Shown here piece after piece: positions 12,723-25,906 of a DNA stretch of 64,000 nt. Every line of letters begins with the position of its first letter. Positions within the stretch are counted from its first letter, which is position 1. The DNA is from Cinclus cinclus (lineage: Eukaryota; Chordata; Aves; Passeriformes; Cinclidae): contig NC_085055.1 in assembly GCF_963662255.1 (NCBI RefSeq), positions 16,974,704 to 17,038,703 of the forward strand, read 5' to 3'. The translations under genes and the position numbers were made by a program. The notes under the pieces are model-generated. The model was not told where the DNA came from. It made no database searches and saw only the letters and a list, made by a program, of their open reading frames with translations.

Positions 12723-13250
12723 TAGAGGTGAACCTCTCCTAACCTTTTAACCTGCCTGTTCCTCTTGGCAGCTGTGTGAACACTGGTTCAGCAGGGTGTC
12801 TTGGTTAGGGTGGTACCTCCTATCAGGGTGCACCAGTCTTTCGGGGCTGGCTTTTAAATTTGTGTATTTTTTCAAATCAGATGCTGATAGATGAGATTTG
12901 AAAGCCAGAGAGTGCTGCTTCCTGGACAGCTGAGATCTGCAGACAGGTTTGTGCTGGTGGAGGGCATCTCCAGGTGTCTCCCTGGAAATGCAGTAGCTTC
13001 CATTCCTGGTGTTGGTGCATGCCACTGACACTGTGCCCCAGCAGTCTCCTCAGTAAATTGCCAGCCTGATCTTTTGTGAAGAGCAGTCGTGTTGAATTTA
13101 GTGTTACTGCACCAGGAGTGAAGCACTGATACTGAGAGTGAATAATTGTAACCAAGTCTGCCCTTATGCCTGACAGTGTGTGTTTGGTATTTAGCTGTAT
13201 CTGTTCCTAATTTGCTCAACTGCCTGACAAAAGCATAAATGACATCGAGG

Positions 13251-13440
13251 TGAGAGCTCGTTTATTGGCTGCAACTCTGTGTTACCATTAAATAATTGTA
13301 ACATTACATGGAAACTGATAAATTATTGTTAACTTTAATTAGAGCACTAATTATATATTGAAGTGAATTTCAGCAGAAATTAACAATTGCTATCTCTGCA
13401 TTTAAATTTCCATCTGAATTGTAAGAGAAAGTTGAAAATA
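13251..13440. other. AT-rich candidate conserved non-coding element
   Basis: A dense block of AATAATTG, TTTAATTAG and CTAATTATA words, with several homeodomain-like TAATTA cores, follows a small CpG-bearing segment. It lacks simple repeat structure. Its texture resembles vertebrate intronic enhancers, but this is a judgement from composition only and needs alignment. Confidence 0.2.
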
Positions 13441-15595
13441 TTTTCCCTGGGTGTGGAAAAGGGGTGTGTTTAAAGGGAATCTGTATATACCATCATATTT
13501 TCACTTTGATGTTACATGTTCTAATGAAAGCTTTGGCAGCATAGACAACCAGACTGTTGACTTCTTAAAAAACACCTATAAACAATCTTTTGAGTTAAAG
13601 TTCCCATGTGTACTCTGTAACATTTAAATCATTTACTTATGCATTTGCACTTTCTCTACTGGAACTACTGAAGAACATAACACTGTTGAATGTCCAGCTG
13701 TCAGCAGAAGAATGAGGGGGTGGTCTAGGAAGTTGGTAATCTATTTAAAGACCTAATTGCACATTGCACACAGGGAACTGATTGATGCCCTAAAGTATAT
13801 CAATACCTTTGTGAGTGTAACTAATTATGATTTCTTGGAAAACACTATCTAGCTGATTTATATTTCCTGCTTGATTGAGAAGTCCTGAAAGACTAAAAAG
13901 AGAAGAGTTCAACATTTGGGTACTCCCTAAAAATTACTAGGATACTTTGGAAGTTAATTTGAGATGGGTCATAATAATCTAGAGAATGACATCACTTCTG
14001 TTATATACTAGGTAATTTTTTTATAAGTAATATTCTAAAGTGGTTCTGCAAGAACAGGATATTTTCATAAATATAAGTTAATTTTACAAAAAGTCAATAG
14101 CACAGGCTGTTAGGACTTTAATAATAAAAACAAATTACTTGTAACCAGACATTTCAGTCAGTGAGAATGAAATCTCTTTGCACATATGTGTATTTAGCTC
14201 ATAGTTTCTATTCATATTTTAATCTCCCTTGGAGTTCAGTATTAGTCTTTCAAAACACACATGTTACTAATCAAAATATTATTATTCTAAGGATTTCTTC
14301 CTGAAATACCAACCAGAAGACATATGTTTATAGAGACTGTGTTAGAACTTAACAAATGCAGGCCAAACAACTTAATATTGGCCTGGTTTTGCTTATTTTG
14401 TGTTTTGTTGAATCATCAGCCTTGTGGATGTGAATGTTAATGGATACCAGAAACCTGAGATTCGTTAGGTTTAGATTTTATATGATTTTATTGTCTTCTG
14501 GAGGTCACATAAAAGAAAGGGAGTGAAATCCTGACAAGAGACTTAAAATGAAAACCACATGTTGTACAGAAAAGCTGTCCAGGGGACAGTGTCACTCATT
14601 AGCTGCTACAATAGCTGTTACTTGGTTTGATACAGGGAGCACATTGTTGTGCTGTGACAAAAGCCCAGCAATATTATTTCTAAAAGGAGCAGGATGCTTT
14701 TTGATTGGGTTGGTGTGTTTTGTTTTGCCTTTTGGGGTGTTTTTTCTTTTCCATGGTGATAAGGGCAAAGCTGTGGGTTTCAGGCACTTCCTTGGGTGTG
14801 GTCCTCCTCCTTGGGAGGAGCTGTGTTTGAGTTGCTCCTTTCTGAAAGGATGACACCGTCCCAGTGAGCACTGTGGGTCTGAGGGACCTTGTCTCTTTTC
14901 CATGCTCTTGTCTGGGTGGTCTCACTGTTCCATTGTGCAGCTTGGGCTTCCTGGCTGGTGTAAAGCAGGAGGAATGTGAGCCTCCCTGAGCATCTAGATG
15001 TGCTAAGAAGGAGAAGGTTTTGGGGCTAATCAGCCCCAACATTGTGATCAAGAAGATAAATTCTCTTACAGTATCTGGCACTATATATACACAGATCCCT
15101 TTTGATTATCTAGTGAAGGCTGATGTTTATGCCAGTAGGATTCTCTGTAGGTGGATTTCTCTGCAGAAATTAATAATTTGCCCTGTGTGCTTTAGCCCAA
15201 GAAGTGTCATGGTTAGGTGATACCTGACATGATCACACAGGGAAAAGGTTCTTGGCTGGCTGCCCCTGGACCCGTCAGATTTGGGTAGGGTTTTTTTGAG
15301 TAATATGTAAACAAACAAAAAAATCAAGACAGCTCTGTAATATTTATACCCTTTAAAACTTTCAGAGTCTTAACTCTTAGCTTCTTTATTTTGAATTCTT
15401 GGCACTAATAAGAAAAAAGGAATCTGAAGCCACATTATTATACTGCTAGTGGAAACATTCTTCATGTGGGATCTTTTCTGACAGACACAAGAATACATCT
15501 GCAGCTGCTGTATTTGGGGGAGTGGGGTAATGGAAGAGCAGCACCTGAGACAACATAGTTTGTGCTGGTCCCATATATACAGATTTTACTTTGGG

Positions 15596-15618
15596 TTTTT
15601 TTTTTTTTTTTTTTTTTA
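15596..15618 (+). repeat. Poly(T), 23 bases
   Basis: An uninterrupted T run preceded by TTTACTTTGGG. It may be a minus-strand poly(A) relic. The open frames across it are artefacts. Confidence 0.9.
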
Positions 15619-16021
15619 CTTTGTCCACATTTTGTGCCTAATTTTCCCTTTTGCAGCTGTAGAAGCTTATGCTTGGAAATTGAATGAGATGGTTCCTTTT
15701 GGTTACTTGCTTCTGGCTGAACTCTTTGCATATGCCTCAAAGTGAAATTGCGCTGAAAAAATAAGCAGGGATTGTACAGCTGACTTAGATTGAAAGAAGC
15801 CTGATTGGGAGCCTCTTTTGTTAAGTTTTGGGTTAGGTTAGGAACAGAGCCTTGTGTGAAGAGCAATTGTACAGCCTAAATGGCAAGTTCATTGCCTCTA
15901 GCCTTTGGTTTAAGGCTTTGGCTTAGGTGGCTCTTCTTGGGTTGTGTTAGGGGCTGTCCCAAAGAGGGCACAAATTCAGGCTCTGGTTTGTTAGGCTGAA
16001 TAAGCCATGTTCTTACATGTT

Positions 16022-16290
16022 CATGGAATAACACTTTGGAAAGAACTTCTGGAGGTTGTCAAGTCCAGCTCCCTGTTGAAAGCAGTTCCAGAGAGATAAG
16101 GTTACTCAGGACGCTGTCAGACTCCAAGGATGCTCTGTTCCTGTGTTTGATCAGCCTTCATAGTTAAAAGTTTATTTTACCATATTTAATTGACATGTCC
16201 ACTATCACATGTGTTCTGTTCATTGTGCCTCATCCCCTGCTGCTGTGTCTCTGTGGAAACCTCTCTCTTCTCTATACCCACTGAGAGTGT
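16022..16290 (-). mobile_element. CR1 LINE fragment, minus strand
   Basis: Read on the + strand, 16035-16150 follows the reverse complement of the CR1 3' region in order: a TGGAAAG..CTTCTGGAGG block, TCAAGTCCA, CCCTG..GAAAGCAG, GGTTACTCAGGAC and CTCCAAGGATG. The part around 16215-16280 (TTGTGCCTCATCCCCTG, then CTCTCTTCTC) continues the same element. It is diverged and interrupted, and possibly continues weakly to about 16690. It has no intact reading frame. Confidence 0.7.
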
Positions 16291-18215
16291 AGACTGGCGA
16301 GGTTTTTCATCAGCCTTCATTTCTTAAGGATGAACAAAGGTATTTTTCTCAGCATTTCCTCTAGCCTCTGTCTTGGTGATCTTGCAAAGAACTTGGTCCT
16401 CTGTGTCAGTGGACTTGTGCTGAGAACAGGACACAGCAACCACATTAATTTCCTGGGCACATTGGCAGGTCTGTTCTGCAGCTGGTTTGTTCTTGAAGGT
16501 GGTCAGGCCTGCTCATATACTTTCAGTGAAGTCTCAGCAGGGTATTCATGTCATTACTTTTAAACACAGTAGTGTAAGTACTCCCTTTGCTGGAGGTACC
16601 CTGCATGATATCCAGAACTATACTGAACTCTGCTTGTGCTGATAGTGGTAGCTGATGATCATTTTGGTGTTGGCCTCTGCCTCCACCTCTTCCTCCTTTG
16701 TTTTCAGCTGCTAATTGCCCAGCTTGCAGTAGAAATTCTTAGCTTCAAGGCATTTGATGTTTTGAATTAAAAATTTATTAAACTAGTTTAGAATGTTTTA
16801 GGCAGCTAAACTCCTGGCTCCCTGGGACAGCCCATTATTTTTGTGAGATACTTTGGAAAGAGTCTTGAAAATCCAAAAGCCTTCTGTGAAGAGCATGTGC
16901 AGAGCCAGGTGGGATTTGCTGCTGACCTCTGTCACATGCAGAGCCTTGACTCAGAGGCAGCAGGTACTGGATGTCAGTCTGGCATCTGAGAGAGAAGGAT
17001 ATCAAAAGTGGGAGCCAGGAGATATATGATTGTACCTCTCTGGCCTGACTTCGTCTGCAGGGGAAAAAATGGTGGGGTTTGGGTTCTTTTTCATTTTTCA
17101 TGCAGACAAAGTTACATGCTTAGCTCCCACGGGGTTATTCTAAGTGCTGATACAGTGAAGAATGGGGAGCAGTGCTGGAAGGCTGTGACTGAGGTGAAGA
17201 TGCCATCCAGGCTGCAACTGAGTTCCACACTACATTTCTCAAAATGTTTTTACCATATGTATGTTTGCAATCAATGCAGTCCTGCTTCTCTAGCTTATTT
17301 GGCATGGCCTGAATTTAGACCTGTCCTGTGTAATCTGTGGCATTTTTGTATGAAGCCCGACCTGTTCATTTAATACCTGATTCCACTCTTTCTTGGTTGT
17401 AAACCATTCATTTTTCTTTGTTAAACAACATGAAAAATATAAAATTAAAAAAAAATCATGTTATTTAAATTCCTGTCTAAATGTTAAAGCATGTGCTTTT
17501 TTTCCTACTCAAGTGAGTTTTTGAAAACAGAAGGAGTGTATGAGTAGATTGGAGGGTACCAATAGATACCTTCCTTTGCAGGCTTTCTTGTGACCTGAAA
17601 AAGAGGTGTCTTTTCAAAGAGTTAGAGGCTGAAAGTGCTCTCATTATGGAGCACTTCTGGGTTTTGTTATTCTTGGTAGCTAGCTTGTAAATACAAAGAT
17701 GTCATTGGCTTGGAGGCAAATTGGAATAAGAAATGCATTTTCTACCAAGATATCACTGTCTAAAATTCTGCTCTAGTCCAGATTTGAGTGGTCTTTTTGA
17801 AAGTAATTCTACTTTCTCTTTGTTTCTATTTCTATTTGCTCTATATTTCTGTATTTGAAAAGAAATACTAGTTTTGGGTTATGGCAAGCTGTGGCTGAAA
17901 TAGAGAATAGGTTGCACATCCTGAGGAAGAGATGATGTAGGTAGAGAAGAGATCACAGGTAATCTTGCCCCAATAAATCACAGTTGTACTCTTTATCAAA
18001 GAAGAGGAACAGCCTTATCCTTAATGGGTCACAGCAGTGACTAATAAAGATCAGTGTGATAAAAGGGGTGGGTTGAGTAGTCAGGGAGGCTCCTGGAGGA
18101 AGAGGACCTGGTGAAAGAGGGCCTTGAGGAGGTAGAGGAGCCCTGAGAAAGGAGGAACAATCCAAAGAGACACAAGGAAGAGAGGTGAGTTACTGCAATA
18201 AAAGACCTGCTATGA

Positions 18216-18390
18216 GGTCAGTCTGGGTCTGATGGAGTCAGAGCCTGCAGCCGTGGCTGAGCTGGGTGAAAGCTGTGCTCAGACTCTGCACACCAAGACT
18301 TGCAGTCACAGTCCAGCAGGAAACATCCAGCAGTCAGAGTCTGTAGCTGGACCCTGCAGTAGCAGCTTGCTGTAGTCAGAGTCAGGATGG
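18216..18390 (+). repeat. Degenerate AGTCAGAG-containing minisatellite-like block
   Basis: The word AGTCAGAG recurs near 18236, 18332 and 18374, with related TGCAGTCACAG and CTCAGACTCTG words between. The spacing is irregular and copies are diverged. It could be an old tandem array or chance clustering in a GC-richer segment. Confidence 0.3.
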
Positions 18391-19070
18391 CAAAGCTGTG
18401 AAGAAGAAGAAACCAGGACCCCTTTTCATGCTGTTGAATGAGAGTCTGTGTATTGGCTGGTTTGTACCCCTAATGAGAAGTCTGCTCTCGTTATGATGTT
18501 AGCAGTAAAGGTTTCTGTGGATCTTGCCCTAAGCTTATGGGTATGGGTGAGAGGTTTTGCAGTGGTTATTTTAGGCCTTCGATCATATTTTAGTGAAGAA
18601 GTGGTAGTTTATTAAACCATGGTGCTGGTCAGGCCATTCAGCATAGAGAACATTGCTGTACAGCTGGCACCTCATCCAAACCCACATCTTGCTCTTAAAA
18701 CCTCGTTAGTGGCCGCTGACATCTCTGTCTCTGTGTGCACTGGGAGGGCTGGCTGGGGGATGTTCCTGCCTGGTCTCCCCAGTTGCTTGGTTCTCTTTCT
18801 AGTGTTTCCATAAGTGGCAGGGCTGGTGCCAGGGCAGCAAATGGAGAATGCATTTACTGTTTTGTGGGAAGAGTGTCTTCCCACGTAGCTGGGTGTGTTT
18901 CATTCTTTAAAACTGATTTGTGAAACATCTAGGCAAAAGGCTTTGGAATTTATGCATGTTGTGGAGGTCTTGGGCTATGACGGGTAACAGATGAGTAGCA
19001 GCACACTGTTTGAGCTGTAAGGAATGTCGCAAAACCAACATGTTAGGGTGAAAACAGGCAATGTAGTCTT

Positions 19071-19086
19071 TTGTTGTTGTTGTTGT
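19071..19086 (+). repeat. (TTG)5 microsatellite
   Basis: Five TTG units and a partial unit in T-rich surroundings. Confidence 0.8.
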
Positions 19087-22000
19087 TTTCCTCTATTCCA
19101 GTTTTGGTTTTTAGACCTTCTCCCATTGGGCTAGTGAAATGGAGGTCCCCTGGAAACAGGATCAGCTGTTGATAATGCCATTTGAGGGGCTGTATGAAAG
19201 TTAAATCTATATTATTCTGAAAGAGGATAATTTGTTACAATTTCTTTTTGGGAACCAGTGAGGTAGTGGCTGGGTTGTTTTGTTTGTTTTGTTTTTTTTC
19301 TGTTGTGACTTATCTGTAAAATCCTTGCTTTAGAAGCATGAGCTCAGCCAGGGTTATAACTTCTGGTGAAAGCTCTTCATAGAGTTTATCTTAATACATT
19401 ATGTTTTTATTCAACTGTGTGCCAGAGAAAATATGAGTTTTGGTAGCTCCAACTACTTCCCCACCAGTTTTACGGGATAATAGAAGTTCTTTTTTAAAAA
19501 CAAACAAACATTTGCTTTGTAGGTTAAGTAGTTATTTTTCCTGGTTTCAAGTCAAAGATTTCTTTTCCTGTTACATGTTTAAGGAAACCACAACAATGCT
19601 CTTAGCTGCTTTTTTGGAATATTCTGTGCTACATCCAGAAGCCACAGAAGTGCATTGAAATAAGGTTTTCATCACTGTCTATGGGTTGCAGTTCTCCATG
19701 TTACTTTATCTAAGAATAATCTCATTGATCTTACAGAGGCTGTGATTGTGGAAAACTACCTGTCAAAGTGAGACATTTCTTGAAAAACAGTGTGGTGCTT
19801 CATCTGACTTGAAAATAAGAATGTAGAAACCACTTGCATGCAAGTTACAGATTTATTTCACTTATTGATTGTATAAAGAGATTCTTCTGAGAAACCTCTT
19901 TAGAGGTTGAAGCTGCAGTGATACGGGATTCTACACCAGCTTCTGTCATCAGCCTGTTGGAAATCCTTACACCAGTCTTTTATCACTTTGTTTTCTTATT
20001 TGTCAAGAGGTTGCAATTTGTTGATGCCATCTGCTCTAAGATCTAATGGGGGAAACCTGTGTTTTGGCCACATACAGTGGGGTAGTAATCAAGAGTCTTC
20101 CACACAGTGTCTGTGTAACACTTTGCACCAGACATCAACATGAAATAACAAAGGAATAGTGAGGAGAGAAAGGCAGCACTAGCACAGGCAGTCGTGGGAA
20201 GCTTGTTTCTGTGCTTATCTGGCTCTTTTTCTTCCCTCCCATGTCTGTAGCGATTGTTTCCACTTTGAGCAGGTAAAGTCAGGCAGCAGCATCTGTGTTG
20301 GTCTTTCATGTACTACTCCCTAGAGGGTGCCAGACACCCGCATTCTGCAGCCCTGTGTGCTCTGCAGCCAGGTGTCATCGCAGCCTTGAGGAACCGCTGG
20401 GTCCTTGTGACTCGCAGCTGTGTGAGCATCACTTGCTGCTGGAAGGCACAATGAGGAGAAATGAGGTGGCTGAATGATTCGAGCACCTCTCACCCGGTTG
20501 TAACCATGTACTCTCATTCGTGGGTTTTTGCTTACTGTAGCTTGTATGTTATGAATTGTTTGTGTTGGTCTAGGATAATTGTGTGAGAAGGAAACAATTT
20601 CAAGATGGAAAAAGCTGTAAATCGTTCAGGAGTTGTGCTGAGCAGTTACTGCAGTAAATACTTGCTTTCTTAACTTAATATTTGACACCATCATAAAGTT
20701 ACCCCAAGACATTGGGTCATTGGGGAGCAGCTGGTAGAAACTAAAGAATTACAAAGGCTGTGTATTCTGATTCTTAGTCACCCCCTCTGCTGTTTGAGAC
20801 CTCAGTATTTCTGGTATTTAACCATTTTTGCAGCAACACTTGAAGATACAGTGCATGAATGTTTTGAAATGAGTGCAGGAGGGTATGTTATGAGTGGAAG
20901 GCACAGATGCTATTTATGGCTTGTAGCACCTGTGACTGCATAAGCTTTCTTTGAAGTAAATGTGGGATCCCCGTGTGTCCTTTAAAGCACTTTTTTTTCT
21001 CCTCCCTCAAAATGTATGGCTGCAGTGGTTCAACCTAGCCTGAACAGCCTCCTGTTGGCCTCTGGGCTGCATATGAAAGGTTTGGGGGACAACTTTTGGA
21101 AAGAGAAGACAGGGCAGCTCCTTGAAGGTGGATCCTTGTAGTCCCCCAGACCTCCCCTGGGAGCAGGCAGAGAACAGCAGGTGTGTTGGAAACACTGCCT
21201 CTGTGGCAGTGAGAGATGCCACTCTAACGTGGTGTCCTCCACATTGCTTTAAGGATCTAGTAATAAGAAAATAGTGTGTGGAAAGACCAGAGCTTGTACT
21301 CGGGTGTATTTACTCTTAGCTTTTCCTCATGCATAAAATGTGTGAGGAAAAGAGGTCCACTAATGAGGGTTTGTCTGCCATGAAGAGCATCTTTTGGACG
21401 GCATGTGTCTGATCTGGGTCTCCATGCTGATTCCTTAGGAGCTGGTTAGGATTCCTCTGTTTGTTTTGAAGTAACGGAGCATAAGAGTCTTTCAGACTTG
21501 GGTGAGATTTTTCCCCTTTGCTTTCTTTGCAAGTGCCTCCAAGCCTTTATGAAAACAAATACTGGAGACAAAGACCTTTGCTAAGAAAATGTGTATCAGC
21601 TCTTTTTGTTTTGAAAGGGTGTGTGATAAATATTTAAGTTTTGAGAAATGAGAAATTAGCTTACCAAAATGTGAGTGATCCTCATTTGCATCAAGGCAGA
21701 GACTGTAATTTTGTTGTCATATCTTGCTTCAAATGTTTATCTGCTACTTGTATGCACTAACTTAAGAGAAGTTTCACTATGAACTGTGGGTCTATGTGTG
21801 GAGCTCTGAGTCACAGCCACTGACCACTTACATTGTTTATGTGCTGCTGGGGAGCTGCTCATCATCTGTACCAGGATATGGTGTATGTAGAATGGTAACT
21901 TGTAAGGCTCATGCCACCATTACCATGTTAACAGTGAGTTCTTATTGTTTGTACTGCTATGCTATCTTTAGTTCTTGCTAGTAGCTTGAGGCTTCTGTGG

Positions 22001-23493
22001 GCCAGACTAAACACACTGCTGTAAGCAGTTCCAGGGGTGTTCCTGTTCATTTTGATGGCTCCTGTGCTCACTTGCCACTCTGCTTTAGGATTGGTATGCT
22101 ATGAGAGCTTCTGTGGAGCTTCTCAGTATATGTCATGTAAAAATACCGTGGAGAGGTAGGCTTGTTTTCCAGGTTAAAAAAATCTCAACCAAACAAAATT
22201 GTATATGCCACGCTGGTAGCTGAAAGGTCTTGTGGCAAAGGGGGATTCTAACCTGCAGCCATCCTCCTTGCTTGAGAAGAATGCAGCCTTGTTTGGGGGT
22301 GGAAGAAGGATCAGTGTTGAATTTGACAAGTCATCCTCTCACTAAAGGATCTTCTCCAGCACTTGTCTTTCTGCCTTCATCTTTAAAGCCCTCAGTTGAA
22401 GACCAAAATACCAATAGGTTATATCCTGTTTATTACAATTACAGAAATTCAAATGCCACAAAGATAAAGGAAAATTAATGGAATAAAGTAAGCTGTGGGA
22501 AGGGGAACAGCTTTTAATGTGGTGTGCTAATGAGGTATGAAATAGCTGTGTAAGAAAATGTTTGGTAGCATCTTTAGAAAGCCTTGCAGCCTGCAGAAAC
22601 AGAAATACAGGAATACTGTGGAAGAGAACACAGTACTTGGAGGAGAAGGAGTTTGCTGTTTGCTGCAGACTTAGTGAGAGAGAGAGAATTTGCCTCTTCA
22701 GGCCCTGGATGCCCTTTTGCAGAGCTGACATCCATTTCATGTGGAAGCTGAGGCTGGAATAGCTGCAAGCTCAAGAATACAGGTGCTTTTGAATTCTGTT
22801 TTCTTATCATGGACTTTATAAGACATGGCAATTGTGACCCACTTCTGTTCCTGCACAGCTCTGCTGCTACACAGACCTAGCCCTTGGAAATGCTGAGGAC
22901 TGAAGTATTCTGGGTTAAAACAATTGTCTTGCCTATCTATTTTTTCTGTTCTGTTTCTTCATTGAGTTGCCTTTAGTGGTCTCCTTCCCAGCCTGTCCCC
23001 ATAAGCCATCATGCTGGTGTTACATGTCTACACAGCACAGCTAAAATGAGTGGTGGATAACAATGGAGTGAGAGTGGTCAGTGGAAGCCTTCCAGTGTGC
23101 ATATTCCTTAACCTAGCATCACTGCCAAAGTCTTCATAATGGGAATTAAGGAGTTGCTTGTACAAAGAAGTATTTTGCTTCCCAGGGGGTTTCACTGAAT
23201 TTTGCTTCTGGATTAAAGTGCTAATTAACACAAAATAGTGCTGAATGCTTCACTGTAAGAGTAACTAACACTGTTGATAACTGGTGTGTAAACACAATGT
23301 ATGCTAATGAGATCCCTACCTTTGTAAAACAAAGCTGTTAATACGCTGTGTGTGTCCAGGCATTTTTAGTGGGCTGGGAGGTTTCCTTTCCAATGATAGC
23401 TTATGCTTCTGTGAGATTTCCTTAAAACAGAAGGGATATTTTTTTTTTTTAGCTCCTTAGTTGTTTCTTTTCCCCTGTGCATTAGCTGTTTTT

Positions 23494-23520
23494 CAGCTCT
23501 TGAATTTTGATCAAGAGCTG
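23494..23520. repeat. Perfect 10-bp inverted repeat with 7-base loop
   Basis: CAGCTCTTGA at 23494-23503 is the exact reverse complement of TCAAGAGCTG at 23511-23520, separated by ATTTTGA. It could form a short stable hairpin in RNA or DNA. There is no T-run or other sign of a specific RNA gene. Confidence 0.7.
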
Positions 23521-24502
23521 GAGGCTACTTTCAGCTGGCTTTGGCTTGTTAGTTTACTTGCTTTCAGATGAAGTGTCATTTTTCTCTCCAAAGAGCTGAA
23601 AAGCCAAGATTGTGTCATTCCTCCCTGTATCTAATAACAGTTTAATCCACAAATAATTGTAATGAAGTTACTAAGGCCACTGGCAGAGGATAGTGTGGTC
23701 CAAAGACCCCTGGAATGAATGGGATTCTTCAGTGCGAACACAGTGAAGCTTTGGGTCGAGCCCTAGGGTGCTGTTCTGTACACATGTGAGTGCACGTGTG
23801 TGACAGTGCTGGGCTGCGCTATGGAAACCAAATTCAAAAAAATGCTGCCGACTCTCCCAGCTGAGCACTGGTGAGTGAAGGAGGATGCTGTACAGACAGG
23901 CAGGAGATGTGTTAGCAGCCCCCAAGGTGGCAGAGCAGTTGCCATAACAGCCAGCAGCAGATGTTACCCAGGCCCATGTTGCTGCTGCTGGAATTGGAGT
24001 AGGAATGGAGGTCTCCCAGCTGCCAAGTGCATCGTTTGTGTGGCCCAGGTGTCAGCTGCAGCTCCAGGGGAGGCAGGGGGCTGATGAAAACATAAACAAT
24101 AGCAGCGGCAGCAGGATTGCTGATTCGGTGCAGGAATTATTCAACTGTTCCACTGTGCCCTTGTAATCCCATTAGGAAAGTCAGACTAACAAGCATTGCT
24201 AGGAGGCCCCCTGTGCAGGGTTTGCTGCTGGAGAGGCAGGGACATCTCACCAGCATGTGAAGGGTGTGCCCAGGAGGGTCTGAGGGGGAAGAGCTAGGTG
24301 GGTGCATTGGCAGGGCTGGGCTCAGGCTGTGCAGTGCCTGCCAGTGCTTACTGACTGTTTTCCACACGCACTTAAAGCTGTTTGCTCTAAAGAAATAAAG
24401 GCAAGAAATAATAGTTTGTTGTGTTGGTTGAGTTTGTTGCTATTAAGTGACAGATCTAAAGGATTTACCTGTTCTGGTAAATGCTTTAATTAGAATTATG
24501 AT

Positions 24503-24830
24503 GTCTTTTGCCAGATTGCTAAGCAATTAAACTCAAACCTAGAAAAAGTACTTCCATAAAAAGTTTTCAGTGCAGTTCCTGGCTGATATTGTGAAGAGGG
24601 TATTATTTACAAATATCTCATTTACAGACATTATAAAGTTGATTATGTCCCCTTGGGAATTGATGACAAAACTTTCATGGCCTTCATTAGAAATGAAAAC
24701 CTTTTGATGCAAGGTAAATACAGTTTTGGTTGCACATATAATAAAGTTATAATACATATTAGCTTAAAAGCAGCTGCTCTGGAAACCTTATTGGAAATTC
24801 TTAGTTTTCCTAATGTGTAGGAGAAATCCA
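24503..24830. other. AT-rich candidate conserved non-coding element
   Basis: A repeat-free, AT-rich block with TAATTA-like, AGCAATTAA and CATTAGAAATG words and no splice-bounded frame. It lies just upstream of the GC-richer stretch that precedes the candidate alternative first exon, which would suit an enhancer. Support is compositional only. Confidence 0.18.
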
Positions 24831-25378
24831 TTTTCTGTAGGTATTTTTAGTGCTAACTTCCTCTCCTGTGCTATTATCTTACACACTCTCCCATTAGTGC
24901 TTGCTGTGTTTCCAGGTCAGCCATGTGATTGCCGAGCATCCCTGCCTGCTTTTTGAATGACTTGCCAGGCAGGAGCCAGAGAGGCAAGTAGTTGGTGCTG
25001 GCTGCCAGCAGCAGCTTCTCCCAGCGCAGACCCACTGATAACACAGAAACCTTCCCCTCTCACCCTTCTGGGAAGGTCTTCACTGTGTGGTTCAGAGAGA
25101 AACCCTGCTCCTGTGCAGGTGTAAAGGTGTTTGTTCCTCTGCGAAGGCAGAAGGTTCTGTGTAGGAACACAAAACAGCCCCGCTGTTGAGAGGCATTTCA
25201 GAGCTGCTGCTTTGCCTTGGGCCACGGTTATTTTAGCATGAGCTGGATGAAGCGCACAGATTTCTGCCTTTTTGCCACTTGTTACATTTACAACTCAAAT
25301 GAACTTGCTGTGCTTCAGAAAATTGCAAGAAGTAGTAAAGACATTGTAGCCCAAATCCCTCTGTGAGCTTTTTCTTTT

Positions 25379-25391
25379 GTGTGTGTGTGTG
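25379..25391 (+). repeat. (GT)6 microsatellite
   Basis: Six GT units followed by a short A run. Confidence 0.85.
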
Positions 25392-25589
25392 GCAAAAAAA
25401 ACCCTTAGGCAAAGTGTTTTAAATCCAGCAGTGCTGATAATGAGAGTTAATAACTTTCCAGACATTGGCATTTTTGCTACGTTCAACTTTTTAAAAAAGG
25501 TATTTAAACTGATCCAGCCAGTTGCTGTGGATGCCTCTGTGTGTGTTTAATGAACAGCTGGCTCTTTTGAACTGGGAATTTTAATACTT

Positions 25590-25906
25590 TCAGTTCCATG
25601 AAACTGGAATCGGAGGAGGCGGATGGTTGTACAAGAGAGGGAGTACATTTTCTCATGCGAGTTCAGGAGCAGGGAGGGAGAGGAAAGCATCGTAATACTG
25701 CGTGTGTTTCTGTTTCAGTGGATCAAATCTTTCCTCTGTCTGCATCCAAGCTATTTGGTTGTGATCAGATGATCAGAGCTCAAGGAAGCGATTGGAGAGC
25801 GAGCTGGCTGCAGCTGCACTGTAGGCTGTTTTCAGGGACAAGGAGCCACTGTTTTTCAAACATAGCATAAACATAGAAGTTATTTTGTAGGCTTCAGGAT
25901 GCAGAT
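25590..25906 (+). promoter_or_regulatory. DOCK10: Candidate internal promoter and 5' UTR of an alternative DOCK10 first exon
   Basis: This stretch has more CpGs than nearby intron and several GGAGG/GGAAG words, including an ETS-like AAGGAAGCG near 25784. A STAT-type palindrome, TTCCATGAA, lies at 25594-25602, about 305 bases upstream of the ATG at 25907. An acceptor-like TATTTTGTAG ends at 25890, so the segment could instead contain an intron end. IL-4-responsive, lymphoid expression of DOCK10 is known in mammals, which makes a STAT-like site of interest, but single short motifs occur by chance. Confidence 0.35.
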
